From Xenophilus arseniciresistens (GTDB taxonomy: Bacteria; Pseudomonadota; Gammaproteobacteria; Burkholderiales; Burkholderiaceae_C): DNA of 64,000 bases. The notes under the pieces are model-generated. The model searched no databases. It worked only from the letters and a program-made list of their open reading frames with translations, and was not told the DNA's origin. The stretch is from NCBI RefSeq assembly GCF_028023875.1, contig NZ_JAQIPB010000001.1, forward strand, positions 744,001 through 808,000, read 5' to 3'. The stretch's first letter is position 1. Each line of letters begins with the position of its first letter. Below, piece after piece: positions 9,189 to 18,500 of the stretch. The position numbers and the translations under genes are program-made.

Positions 9189-9938
9189 TCAGGGCACGGC
9201 CTGCTCGCGCAGCGCGGTGACGTCGGCGTACAGCGATTGCGCCCATTCGCGCCGGTCGCGGCCGTGGGAGTCCTGCAACTGGCCATAGCGCACGATGGCC
9301 AGCAGGGGCGGCGCGCACAGGGTGCGCCACAGCGAACTGAGCAACGTGTCCTCGTCCACGTAGCGCGGCGCAAAGCTGGTCTGGCCCGTGGCCGCGTCCA
9401 CGAAGCGCAGCGCGGCCGGCAGCACCGGCACGCCGGCCGAGATGGCGGCCTGCAGCAGGTTGGCATGAAAAGGCAGCAGCACGCGGCCGTCGCTGGTGGT
9501 GCCTTCAGGAAAGACCGCCAGCCGGTCGCCGTTGCGCAGCGCCTCGGTCATGTGGTGCACCACGCGCATGGCGTCGCGCCGGCGTTCGCGCTCGATGTAC
9601 AGCGTGCCCGCAGCCGTGGCCATCAGCCCGATGAAGGGCCAGCCCTTGACCGCCGACTTGGACACGAAGCGCACATGCCGCGCCGCATGCAGCACCAGGA
9701 TGTCGAGCCAGGAGATGTGGTTGCTGATCAGCAGCAGCGGCGTGCGCGCAGGGGGCGGCTCACCCTGCACCAGCAGCTGGATGCCCAGCACCCGGAGCAT
9801 GCGGCGCGCCCAGCGCTCCACCTCGGTGGCGCGCCGGGCATCGTCCATCAGCTCGAAGCGGCGGCGGATGATCCACCAGCCCTGAAGCGCCAGCCCCACG
9901 GCATGCAGCAGGCGGGCGATGGCGTGCAGGTGTCGCAC
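9189..9938 (-). CDS. plsC: 1-acyl-sn-glycerol-3-phosphate acyltransferase (PlsC family)
   Basis: The protein shows the two acyltransferase blocks: NHISWLD (the catalytic HX4D) and FPEGTTS, with ISAGVPVLPAAL further on. It would transfer an acyl chain to lysophosphatidic acid at the inner membrane; a role on another lysolipid is possible. A GTG at 9938, 20 bases downstream of the pyrC' stop, gives a natural 249-residue protein; the frame is open further upstream but would overlap pyrC' by over 100 bases. It is the last gene of the algH-ruvX-pyrR-pyrB-pyrC' run, a common order in this group. Confidence 0.9.
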   Translation of the reverse strand: MRHLHAIARLLHAVGLALQGWWIIRRRFELMDDARRATEVERWARRMLRVLGIQLLVQGEPPPARTPLLLISNHISWLDILVLHAARHVRFVSKSAVKGWPFIGLMATAAGTLYIERERRRDAMRVVHHMTEALRNGDRLAVFPEGTTSDGRVLLPFHANLLQAAISAGVPVLPAALRFVDAATGQTSFAPRYVDEDTLLSSLWRTLCAPPLLAIVRYGQLQDSHGRDRREWAQSLYADVTALREQAVP

Positions 9939-9957
9939 GGGCGCGGTCCGCTCGCGC

Positions 9958-11253
9958 TCAGGCCGCGGCGGCCAGCGGTGCGTCGTGCACCAGTTGCCCG
10001 CCCACCAGCGTGGCGCGCACACGGCCTTGCAGCGCATGGCCCGCAAAAGGGGTGTACTTGCCCTGGCTGCGCAGCGCATCGGGCTGCACCTGCCATTCCT
10101 GCGTGGGGTGGGCGATCACCACGTCGGCCCAGGCACCGGCCGCCAGGCGGCCGACGCCGGCACCTTCGCCCAGCAGGCGGGCCGGGGCTGCCGTCACCAC
10201 CTCCACCGCACGCGTGAGGCTCACGCCGTCCTGGCGGCTCCATTGCAGTGCCAGCGGCAGCAGCAGTTCCAGGCCCGTGGCGCCGGCTTCGCTTTCGGCG
10301 AAGGGCAGGTTCTTGGCATCGGCCTCCACCGGCGTGTGGTCGGAGACCAGCGCATCGATGGTGCCGTCGGCCAGGGCTGCCGAGAGCGCCTCGCGGTCGC
10401 GCTGCTGGCGCAGCGGCGGCGACAGGCGGGCCCGGCTGTCGAAGTAGCCGATGTCGGTGTCGCTCAGCAGCAGCGAATTGATGCTGACGTCGGCCGTCAC
10501 GGGCAGGCCCGCGGCCTTGGCCTCGCGCAGCAGCTGAACGCCGGCCGCGCTGGACAGGCGGCACAGGTGCACGCGCGCGCCCGAGGACTTCATGAGCTCG
10601 AAGATGGTGAACAGCGCGATGGTCTCGGCCGCCACGGGCACGCCCGACAGGCCCAGTCGCGTGGCCAGCGGGCCGCTGGCGGCCACGCCCTTGCCCAGGT
10701 CGCGGTCTTGGGGCCGCAGCCAGACGGTGTGGCCGAAGGTGCTGGCATATTGCAGCGCGCGCTGCAGCACCTGCGTGTTGCTCAGCGGCACTTCGGCCTG
10801 GCCGAAGCCCACGCAGCCGGCCTCGCTGAGCTCGGCCATCTCGGTCAGCACCTCGCCCTGCAGGCCGCGCGTGAGCGCGCCCTGCGGGAACAGGCGCGCG
10901 CGCTGCAGCTTCTCGGCGCGGAACTTCAGCATCTCGACCAGGCCCGGCTCGTCGAGCACGGGGTCGGTGTCGGGCGGGCAGACCACGCTGGTCACGCCGC
11001 CGGCCACGGCCGCGCCCATCTCGCTTTCCAGCATGCCCTCGTGCTCGTAGCCCGGCTCGCGCAGCCGCGCGCACAGGTCCACCAGGCCCGGCAGCACCAG
11101 GCAGCCCGCCGCGTCGATCTGGCGCTCGGCCGCGAAGCCCGCGGGTGCCGCGCCGATGCTGTGGATCTTGCCGTCTGCGATGGCGACGGTGGCGGGGCCG
11201 TCGAAGCCGGAGGCGGGGTCGATGACGCGCCCGTTGTTGATCAGGATGTTCAT
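9958..11253 (-). CDS. pyrC': Dihydroorotase-like protein, probably non-catalytic (PyrC')
   Basis: The 431-residue protein has the dihydroorotase fold, with PGLVDL...LREPG at residues 55-68, SDHTPVEADAKN and GATGLELLLPLAL. However, the metal-binding H-x-H before LREPG is replaced by Cys61-Ala-Arg63, the later metal His region reads WLRPQDRDL, and the DHAPH-type motif reads DHTPV. These losses match the inactive PyrC' of Pseudomonas, which is needed for assembly of the PyrB dodecamer rather than for catalysis. It follows pyrB after 4 bases. An active dihydroorotase must then be encoded elsewhere. Naming it simply pyrC would mislead. Confidence 0.9.
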   Translation of the reverse strand: MNILINNGRVIDPASGFDGPATVAIADGKIHSIGAAPAGFAAERQIDAAGCLVLPGLVDLCARLREPGYEHEGMLESEMGAAVAGGVTSVVCPPDTDPVLDEPGLVEMLKFRAEKLQRARLFPQGALTRGLQGEVLTEMAELSEAGCVGFGQAEVPLSNTQVLQRALQYASTFGHTVWLRPQDRDLGKGVAASGPLATRLGLSGVPVAAETIALFTIFELMKSSGARVHLCRLSSAAGVQLLREAKAAGLPVTADVSINSLLLSDTDIGYFDSRARLSPPLRQQRDREALSAALADGTIDALVSDHTPVEADAKNLPFAESEAGATGLELLLPLALQWSRQDGVSLTRAVEVVTAAPARLLGEGAGVGRLAAGAWADVVIAHPTQEWQVQPDALRSQGKYTPFAGHALQGRVRATLVGGQLVHDAPLAAAA

Positions 11254-11257
11254 GTTC

Positions 11258-12220
11258 TTATGCTTCGTTGCCAGCCACGATGCTCATCACGGCCATGCGC
11301 ACCGCGATGCCGAAGGTCACCTGCGGTAGGATCACGCTCTGCTTGCCGTCCACCACCTCGGAGGCGATCTCCACGCCGCGGTTGATGGGGCCGGGGTGCA
11401 TCACGATGGCGTCGGGCTTGGCCAGGCGCAGCTTCTCGGGCGTGAGGCCGTAGGTCTTGAAGTACTCCTGGCTCGAGGGCAGCAGCGCGCCGCTCATGCG
11501 CTCGTTCTGCAAGCGCAGCATGATGACCACGTCGCAATCCTTGATGCCTTCTTCCAGCGAGTGGAAGACCTTCACGCCCATGGGTGCCAGATCGCCCGGC
11601 ACCAGCGTGCGCGGGCCCACCACGCGCACCTCGGCCGCGCCCAGGGTGGTGAGCGCATGGATGTCGGAGCGGGCCACGCGCGAGTGCAGCACGTCGCCCA
11701 CGATGGCCACCGTGAGGTTGGAGAAATCCTTCTTGTAGTGGCGGATGGTGTACATGTCGAGCAGCCCCTGCGTGGGGTGCGCATGCCGGCCGTCGCCAGC
11801 GTTCACCACGTGCACGTGCGGCGCCACATGCTGCGCGATCAGGTAGGGCGCGCCCGATTCGCTGTGCCGCACCACGAAGATGTCGGCCGCCATCGCGGAG
11901 AGATTGGCGATGGTGTCCAGCAGCGACTCGCCCTTGCTCGCCGAGGAGCGCGCGATGTCCAGGTTGAGCACGTCGGCCGACAGGCGCTTGGCCGCGATCT
12001 CGAAGGTGGTGCGCGTGCGGGTGCTGTTCTCGAAGAACAGGTTGAACACGCTCTTGCCGCGCAGCAGCGGCACCTTCTTCACCTCGCGGTCGTTCACGCT
12101 CACGAAGTTCGCGGCCGTGTCGAGGATGTGCGTGAGGATGTCCCGGGGCAGCCCCTCGACCGACAGCAGATGGATCAGCTCGCCGTTCTTGTTGAGCTGC
12201 GGGTTTCGCTTGTACAGCAT
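11258..12220 (-). CDS. pyrB: Aspartate carbamoyltransferase catalytic chain
   Basis: PyrB condenses carbamoyl phosphate with aspartate, the committed step of pyrimidine synthesis. The carbamoyl-phosphate loop [12 protein letters not shown] is at about residues 64-74, with [12 protein letters not shown] and [11 protein letters not shown] further on. The ATG at 12220 ([10 protein letters not shown]) yields the usual 320 residues; the frame is open into pyrR but that would be a long overlap. It lies between pyrR and pyrC', and the three are co-transcribed. The PyrC' partner suggests a Pseudomonas-type ATCase complex rather than the E. coli PyrBI type; no pyrI is visible. Confidence 0.96.
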   Translation of the reverse strand: MLYKRNPQLNKNGELIHLLSVEGLPRDILTHILDTAANFVSVNDREVKKVPLLRGKSVFNLFFENSTRTRTTFEIAAKRLSADVLNLDIARSSASKGESLLDTIANLSAMAADIFVVRHSESGAPYLIAQHVAPHVHVVNAGDGRHAHPTQGLLDMYTIRHYKKDFSNLTVAIVGDVLHSRVARSDIHALTTLGAAEVRVVGPRTLVPGDLAPMGVKVFHSLEEGIKDCDVVIMLRLQNERMSGALLPSSQEYFKTYGLTPEKLRLAKPDAIVMHPGPINRGVEIASEVVDGKQSVILPQVTFGIAVRMAVMSIVAGNEA

Positions 12221-12251
12221 GGTTTGGAAGTTCAGTGATGCGTTGTACGGT

Positions 12252-12764
12252 TCACGCGGCGGCTTGCACCTGCAGGCTGAAGCTGCCGTCGTCGGCACGC
12301 GCCAGCGCCACCGATTGCGTGTCGGGCACGCCTTCCAGGCGCAGCGCCGCGAAGTCGGCCGCCACCGGCAGCTCGCGCCCGCCCCGGTCCACCAGCACGG
12401 CCAGGCGCACGCAGCCCGGGCGGCCGAAGTCGAACAGTTCGTTGAGCACGGCACGGATGGTGCGGCCCGTGTAGAGCACGTCGTCCAGCAGCAGCACGTC
12501 GGCGCCATTCACGTCGAAGGGCAGCGTGGTCTGCGCACTGGCCGCCAGGCCGCGGCGCGCGAAATCGTCGCGATGCATGGCCGAGGAGATGATGCCGGGC
12601 TCGCCGGGCAGGCCCAGGTCCTTCTGCAGCCGCTCGACCAGCCAGGCGCCGCCGGAGGTCACGCCCACCAGGCGGGTGTGCTCGCGCAGCAGTTGTTGCA
12701 CGCCCTCGCGCAGCGTCTGGTACGCGCGCTCGGCATCGGGGAGTTGGCTCAGGTCAGAAGTCAT
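12252..12764 (-). CDS. pyrR: PyrR bifunctional pyrimidine regulator / uracil phosphoribosyltransferase
   Basis: PyrR-type phosphoribosyltransferase: the PRPP loop [21 protein letters not shown] is complete, and [14 protein letters not shown] is the PP loop. In Gram-positive bacteria PyrR binds pyr mRNA; in proteobacteria its role is less clear, and it may act as a uracil phosphoribosyltransferase. The ATG at 12764 (MTSDLSQ) gives 170 residues; a TTG at 12791 would overlap the ruvX stop. I do not see an obvious pyr attenuator in the 31-base pyrR-pyrB gap. It is second from the front of the pyr cluster. Confidence 0.92.
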   Translation of the reverse strand: MTSDLSQLPDAERAYQTLREGVQQLLREHTRLVGVTSGGAWLVERLQKDLGLPGEPGIISSAMHRDDFARRGLAASAQTTLPFDVNGADVLLLDDVLYTGRTIRAVLNELFDFGRPGCVRLAVLVDRGGRELPVAADFAALRLEGVPDTQSVALARADDGSFSLQVQAAA

Positions 12765-12787
12765 GGGAGGTCCGCCATCGAGGCTGC

Positions 12788-13198
12788 TCAATCCAGCCCT
12801 CTTAGGAATTGTTCAAGGATGATGCAGGCGCTGGCCGCGTCGGCATCGCGCGCGCCGCCGGCCAGTGCCTCGGTGGTGCTGTAGCGCTCGTCCACCTCGT
12901 ACACGGGCAGGCCGAAGCGGCCCTGCAGCTGGCGCGCGAAGCGCCGCGCCGCGCGCGTGTTCTCGTGTTCGGCGCCGTCGGGGTGGAAGGGCACGCCCAC
13001 CACCAGCGCGTCGGGCTGCCATTCGCGGATGCGCGCGGCGATCTGCGCAAAGCGTGCGTCGCCCTGCACGCCGATGGTGGCCTGGGGCGTGGCGCTGCGC
13101 AGCAGCCTGTTGCCGCTGGCCACGCCGGTGCGCTTGGTGCCGAAATCGAAAGCCAGGAAGGACTGGTGCTGCGCGGGCACGGCGGCAGCGGGGCTCAC
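12788..13198 (-). CDS. ruvX: Holliday junction resolvase-like protein RuvX (YqgF)
   Basis: A 136-residue RNase H-fold protein. AFDFGTKRTGVASG carries the first metal Asp, VVGVPFHPDGAEHENT follows, and VDERYSTTEA provides the later acidic residues. RuvX is essential in E. coli and acts in pre-16S rRNA 5' maturation; the Holliday-junction name is historical. It starts with GTG at 13198, overlapping the algH stop as GTGA, a strong sign of translational coupling. The algH-ruvX pair is widespread in proteobacteria. Confidence 0.94.
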   Translation of the reverse strand: MSPAAAVPAQHQSFLAFDFGTKRTGVASGNRLLRSATPQATIGVQGDARFAQIAARIREWQPDALVVGVPFHPDGAEHENTRAARRFARQLQGRFGLPVYEVDERYSTTEALAGGARDADAASACIILEQFLRGLD

Positions 13199-13824
13199 GC
13201 GTGCCCCGCCTCTGGGGAGAGCTTCCAGGCCTCCAGGCCCAGCAGCGACAGGGCCTTGTCATAGCGCTGCTCGATGGGCGTGTCGAAGATCACGGCCGGA
13301 TCGGCGCCCACGGTGAGCCAGCTGTTCTCGGCCAGTTCCGATTCGAGCTGGCCCTCTTCCCACGCCGAATAGCCCAGCGTCACCAGCACCTTGCGCGGGC
13401 CGGCGCCCGTGGCCATGGCCTCGAGCACGTCGCGCGAGGTGGTCATCTCCAGCCCGCCCGGAATGGTCATGGTGGACGCATAGACCGCGCCCTGGCCCTC
13501 GCCGGCCTCGGCCGGTGCGCTGCCCTCGCCGTGCGGCGTGCCGACCACGGGCTCATGCAGCACGAAGCCGCGCTCGGTCTGCACCGGGCCGCCCTGGAAC
13601 ACGGGGGCGTCGTCGAGGTCATGGCGCGCGAGCTGCAGCTCCACCTTCTCGAACAGTCCCTTGAGCTTGATGTCGCTGGGCTTGTTGATGATCAGGCCCA
13701 GGGCCCCGCGTTCACTGTGTTCGCACAGGTAGACCACGCTGCGGGCGAAGGATGGGTCCTGCAGCCCCGGCATCGCGATCAGGAAGTGATGCGTGAGATT
13801 GATCGGGGCAGAATCGCTGGCCAT
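13195..13824 (-). CDS. algH: YqgE/AlgH family protein
   Basis: The 209-residue sequence has the family signature HHFLIAMPGLQDPSFARSVVYLCEHS, then GALGLIINKP and FQGGPVQTERGFVLH. The molecular role is unsettled; AlgH was named for an effect on alginate regulation in Pseudomonas. The ATG at 13824 is preceded by AGGGGGG. This ATG shares the palindrome CATG (13822-13825) with the ATG chosen for the divergent photolyase, so the two coding regions leave no untranslated space. A TAAAAT hexamer (13832-13837, minus strand) just upstream would make a very short leader. It is first in the algH-ruvX-pyr run. Confidence 0.93.
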   Translation of the reverse strand: MASDSAPINLTHHFLIAMPGLQDPSFARSVVYLCEHSERGALGLIINKPSDIKLKGLFEKVELQLARHDLDDAPVFQGGPVQTERGFVLHEPVVGTPHGEGSAPAEAGEGQGAVYASTMTIPGGLEMTTSRDVLEAMATGAGPRKVLVTLGYSAWEEGQLESELAENSWLTVGADPAVIFDTPIEQRYDKALSLLGLEAWKLSPEAGHA

Positions 13825-15436
13825 GCCCCCTATTTTACTGGCCGTCGACAAGCGCTATGCCCGCGGCCTGGTGTGGCTGCGCCGGGACCTGCGCGCCCAC
13901 GACCATGCCGCTCTCTATCACGCGCTGCGCAGTTGCCAGGAAGTGCTGTGCGTCTTCGTGTTCGACCGCGCGATCCTCGATGCGCTGCCGGGCCAGGACC
14001 TTCAGCCGCGCCCCGACGGGCTGCGCAGCGACCGGCGCGTGGAATTCATCCTGGCCTCGGTGCAGGCGCTGCGCGAACGCCTGCGCGGCATGGGCGGCGA
14101 GCTGCTGGTGCGCCATGCGGTGGCGCAGGAAGAGATCCCGAAGCTGGCGCGCGCGCTGCAGGTGCAGGCCGTGTTCGCCAACCGCGACGACGAGCCCCAG
14201 GCCCTGGAGCGCGATGCGCAGGTGCTGGGCGCACTGGCCAACGCGGGCATCAGCTTCCACACCTTCAAGGACCACTGCATCTTCGAGCGCGACGAGGTGA
14301 TGACCCAGTCGCGCACGCCCTACACGGTGTTCACGCCCTACAAGCGCGCCTGGCTGGCGAAGGTGGACGACTTCTACCTCAAGAGCTACCCCGTGCATCA
14401 CCATGCGCAGGCGCTGATGCGCATGCCCGAGGTGGCCGCCGGCGGCGGCGAACTGGCCGGCCTGGCCACGGCCCACGAAGCGCTGCCCACGCTCCAGGCG
14501 CTGGGCTTTGCGCCCACCAATCTGCCCAGCCTGCAGATCCCGGCCGGCACGGAGGGCGCGGCAGCCATGTTCGAGCGCTTCTTCGAGCGCATCGACCGCT
14601 ATGACAAGACGCGCGACTACCCGGCCGTGCGCGGGCCCAGCTACCTGGGCGTGCACCTGCGCTTCGGCACGGTGTCCATCCGCGAGCTGGCGGCGCCGGC
14701 CCATCAGCTCGCGCTGCAGGGCAACAGCGGCGCTGCCACCTGGGTCAGCGAACTGATCTGGCGCGACTTCTACCTGCAACTGCTTTCGCACCACCCGCAG
14801 GTGGGCCAGGGCAAGAGCTTCAAGGCGGTCTATGACCGCATCCACTGGCACCAGGGCAAGCATGCAGACGCCCTCTTCGCGGCCTGGTGCGAAGGCCGCA
14901 CCGGTTACCCGCTGGTGGACGCGGCCATGCGCCAGCTGTTGACGACCGGCTACATGCACAACCGCCTGCGCATGGTGGCGGCCAGCTTCCTGTGCAAGGA
15001 CCTGGGGCTGGACTGGCGGCGCGGCGAAGCCTGGTTCGCGCAGCATCTGAACGACTTCGAGCTGGCTTCCAACAACGGTGGCTGGCAATGGGCCAGTTCC
15101 AGCGGCTGCGATGCGCAGCCCTGGTTTCGCATCTTCAACCCCGTCACGCAGAGCGAGCGCTTCGATGCCGAGGGCAAGTTCATCCGCCGCTATGTGCCCG
15201 AAGTGGCGGCGCTGCCCGACAAGCTGATCCACGCGCCCTGGCGCGCTTCACCGCTGGAGCTGGAAGCGGCCGGCATCCGCCTGGGCGAGCACTACCCGCA
15301 GCCTCTGGTCGACCATGCGCAGGCACGCGAAGCCTCGCTGGCGCGCTACGGCGTGGTGCGCGGCACTGAAGCGCCCGAGCCCTTTGCGGCCAAGCCCAAG
15401 GGGCAGAAAAGCCCGCGCCGGCGCGTGCGGGGCTGA
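13823..15436 (+). CDS. phrB: Cryptochrome/deoxyribodipyrimidine photolyase
   Basis: A class I photolyase that splits UV-induced cyclobutane pyrimidine dimers with blue light, FAD and an antenna chromophore. GLVWLRRDLR opens the N-terminal alpha/beta domain, and TWVSELIWRDFYLQLLSHHP, TGYPLVDAAMRQL, MHNRLRMVAASFLCKDL and NDFELASNNGGWQWASSSGCDAQPWFRIFNP form the FAD/DNA-binding domain. The usual TGNPLVDA reads TGYPLVDA. The start is uncertain: the ATG at 13823 overlaps the divergent algH ATG and leaves about 12 residues before GLVWLRRD; no clear RBS separates the options. A bidirectional terminator follows. Confidence 0.93.
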   Translation: MPPILLAVDKRYARGLVWLRRDLRAHDHAALYHALRSCQEVLCVFVFDRAILDALPGQDLQPRPDGLRSDRRVEFILASVQALRERLRGMGGELLVRHAVAQEEIPKLARALQVQAVFANRDDEPQALERDAQVLGALANAGISFHTFKDHCIFERDEVMTQSRTPYTVFTPYKRAWLAKVDDFYLKSYPVHHHAQALMRMPEVAAGGGELAGLATAHEALPTLQALGFAPTNLPSLQIPAGTEGAAAMFERFFERIDRYDKTRDYPAVRGPSYLGVHLRFGTVSIRELAAPAHQLALQGNSGAATWVSELIWRDFYLQLLSHHPQVGQGKSFKAVYDRIHWHQGKHADALFAAWCEGRTGYPLVDAAMRQLLTTGYMHNRLRMVAASFLCKDLGLDWRRGEAWFAQHLNDFELASNNGGWQWASSSGCDAQPWFRIFNPVTQSERFDAEGKFIRRYVPEVAALPDKLIHAPWRASPLELEAAGIRLGEHYPQPLVDHAQAREASLARYGVVRGTEAPEPFAAKPKGQKSPRRRVRG

Positions 15437-15459
15437 GCCAGCAGTCGATCCGCGCAGCA

Positions 15460-15497
15460 AAGAAAAAGCGCGGCACACAGGCCGCGCTTTCTTTCTC
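15460..15497. terminator. Bidirectional terminator between phrB and pilL
   Basis: AAAGCGCGGC (15465-15474) pairs perfectly with GCCGCGCTTT (15481-15490) around a 6-base loop. The stem is followed by CTTTCT on the plus strand and preceded by AAAGAAAA, which is a T-run on the minus strand. It fits the convergent ends of phrB and pilL. Confidence 0.9.
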
Positions 15498-15536
15498 CAA
15501 CAGGTGGGGCCGGAACGGTTGCGCCCTGTGCCCGCC

Positions 15537-18500
15537 TCAGACCGAGACCGGATCCGAAGAAGCCTGCTGCTGCGTGAAACGCCGCACCAGCGCCAGCAGA
15601 TCGTCTTCGGAGTAGGGCTTGCCCAGGTAATGGTCCACGCCCAGCTCGCGCGCATGCTCGCGGTGCTTTTCGGCAATGCGCGAGGTGATCATGATGATCG
15701 GCAGACCGGCCAGCGCGGCATCCGCGCGGATGTTGCGGGCCAGGTCGAAACCGTCCATGCGCGGCATCTCGATGTCGGACAGCACCACGCTCGGTCGCTC
15801 CTGCTGCAGCCGCTCCAGCGCCTGCAGGCCGTCGGCCGCCAGCGCCACGCGATAGCCTTCGCGCTGCAGCAGGCGCTGCGTCACGCGGCGCACGGTGATG
15901 GAGTCGTCCACCACCAGCACCAGCGGGATCTGCGCCGCCGCCTGCAATGGCGCCGGCACGGGCGTGGCCGCCGAAGGCGACTCTTCCTGTGCCTGCGGAG
16001 CCACAGCAGCAGCAGCCGCCGACGACGACGCACTCTTGTGCAGCGACTGCAGGGCCCGTGCGCTCTCGCCATGCAACGCCGCCAGGGCCACGGGGTTGTA
16101 GATCAGCGCCACCGCACCCGAGGCCAGCACCGAAATGCCCGCCATGCCCGGCACGCGGGCCAGCTGCGGCCCCAGGTTCTTGACCACCACTTCCTGGTTG
16201 CCCAGCACTTCATCCACGTGCAGGGCCAGGCGCTGAGCCGCGCTTCGCACCACCACGATGGTGTTGGTGCGGCCGGCTGTACGCTCGCTGCGCGCGCTCG
16301 ACTGCAGCAGCGCGCCGCTCCAGTAGAAGGGCACGTCTTCGCCACCGAAGGGGTAGTGCTGCGTCTCGTAGGCGCGTGCCAGTTCCTCGGCGTTGGCGCG
16401 CTGCACCAGTTCAACCAGATTGGACGGCACGCCCACGGTGTTCTCGCCCGCGCGCAGCATCACCACATGGGTCACGGCCGTGGTCAGCGGCAGCACCAGG
16501 CGGAATTCCGTGCCCTGTCCGTCAGCGCTGTGCGTTTCGATGCGCCCGCCCAGGGCCGCCACTTCGGCACGCACCACGTCCATGCCGATGCCGCGCCCGG
16601 CCAGTTCGGACACCTGCGACACGGTTGTGAAGCCAGGGAGGAAGATCAGTTCGGCCGCCTCGGCGGCGCTCAGTTCCGAAGCCTCGCTCAGGCCCAGGGC
16701 GCGGGCCCGCGCCAGGATGCGATCACGCTGCAGGCCGGCGCCGTCGTCGGCGAAGCGCACCGACACGTCGTTGCCCTCCTGACTCAGCGCGATGCGCACC
16801 AGGCCCACCGCGTCCTTGCCGGCGCGCTCGCGCGTCTCGGCATCCTCGATGCCGTGGGCCACGCAGTTGCGCAGCAGGTGCTCGAAGGCCGGCGTCATGC
16901 GCTCCAGCACGCCGCGGTCCATCTCGATGCTGCCACCCGTGATGTCCAGGCGCACCTGCTTGCCCGTGTCCTTGGAAGCCTGTCGCACCACGCGATAGAG
17001 CCGGTCGGCGAGGCTTTCGAACTCGACCATGCGCGTACGCAGCAGGCCGCGCTGCAGGTCGCGCGTCTGGCGCCCCTGCGCGGCCAGGCCGTCTTCGGCG
17101 GTCTGAACCGTCTTCTGCAGCGTGCGCTGCACGGTGGCCACGTCGTTGACCGACTCGGCCATCATGCGCGTGAGCTCCTGCACGCGCGTGAAGCGGTCGA
17201 ACTCCAATGGATCGAAGCTCTGCGGCGTGTCCAGGGTCTGGGCCAGCCGCGACTGCATCTGGCTTTCCGCCTGCACTTCCACGTCGCGCAGCTGCTGGCG
17301 CAGGCGGTCCAGGTTGCCGGTCAGCTCCGACAGCGAAGCGCTGAGCTGCTGCAGGCCCGCCTCGAGCCGCGAACGTGTGATGATGACTTCACCGGACTGC
17401 GAGACCAGGCGGTCCAGCAGTTGCGTGCGCACGCGCACGGTCTGGGTGGAGGCAGCCCGCACCGCCCCCAGGCGCAGCGTCGCCGGCGGCAGCAGCGGCG
17501 CGGCAAGGCCCGCACCGTCACCCGGCTGCCGCGGCTGCGCGGTCTGCGGCGACTCTTCGCCCCAGGCCTGCGCCTGCTCAGGGCGATCAGCTTCTGCTTC
17601 CTGCTCGGCCCGGGCCGGCTCCGGAAGCTCTTCGAGGAAGGCTGTGGCGGGTTGCGCAGGGGCGGTTGCCACCGCCTCGGAGGCGCGTTGTGCCAGCTCG
17701 GCCTGGCCTGCCTCGTCGGCGCTGCGCAATGCATCGAAGGTCAGTTGCAGGCCGTCGAACGCAGCCGCCAACGCCTCGATGGCATCGCGCTCGCCGGCAT
17801 CGACGGCGATGGCCTCGATGGCCGACTCCATGCGGTGCGCGCGTTCACCCAGACGCATGGCGCCCGCCAGGCGCGCACTGCCTTTGAGGGTGTGCAGGGT
17901 GCGCAGGGCGGCCGTGCGCGGCCCGCTGTCGGTGGGGCTGTGGGCCCATTGCTGCAGCGCGCGGTCCAGTTGCGGCAGAAGCTCGGCCGCTTCTTCCTCG
18001 AAGATCGGGAAGAGCTCGGGATCGACCACGTCCTCGATGTCGATGGCGTCTTCGTCCTCGAGGCCCAGGCCGGATGTGGAGCGCGCCGTGGGCGCAAAGG
18101 TGGCCGCGCTTTCCTGCGGCTCGAAGCCGTCGGCCTGCGGCGGCTGGGCCGGTGGCAGCGGCGCGATCAACAACTGGCGCAGCGACTGCAGCACCACGGG
18201 ATCCGGCTCCTTGAGGAAGCCGGCCGCGAACTGGTGCAAGAGGCGCCGCACTTCATGCGCCGCGGCCACCAGCGCGGCACCCTTGGCCGCGGTGCCGTCG
18301 CCATGGCCCCGCAGGTGCTGCAGCACGGCTTCGAACAGCCGCGCCATGCCCGACAGGCCCTGGAAGCCCACCGTGGCCGAACTGCCGGCCAGCGAATGGG
18401 CCAGCGCCACGGTGCTGTCGGAGACGGTTTCATGGGGCTGCAGTGCCCATTCGCCGACGTCATTGGCCAACTGGCGCGACCATTCGTCCGCCTCGTTGAG

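Noticed and set aside
12221-12251. PyrR-dependent attenuator in the pyrR-pyrB gap
   Set aside because: The gap is only 31 bases and shows no stem with a T-run.
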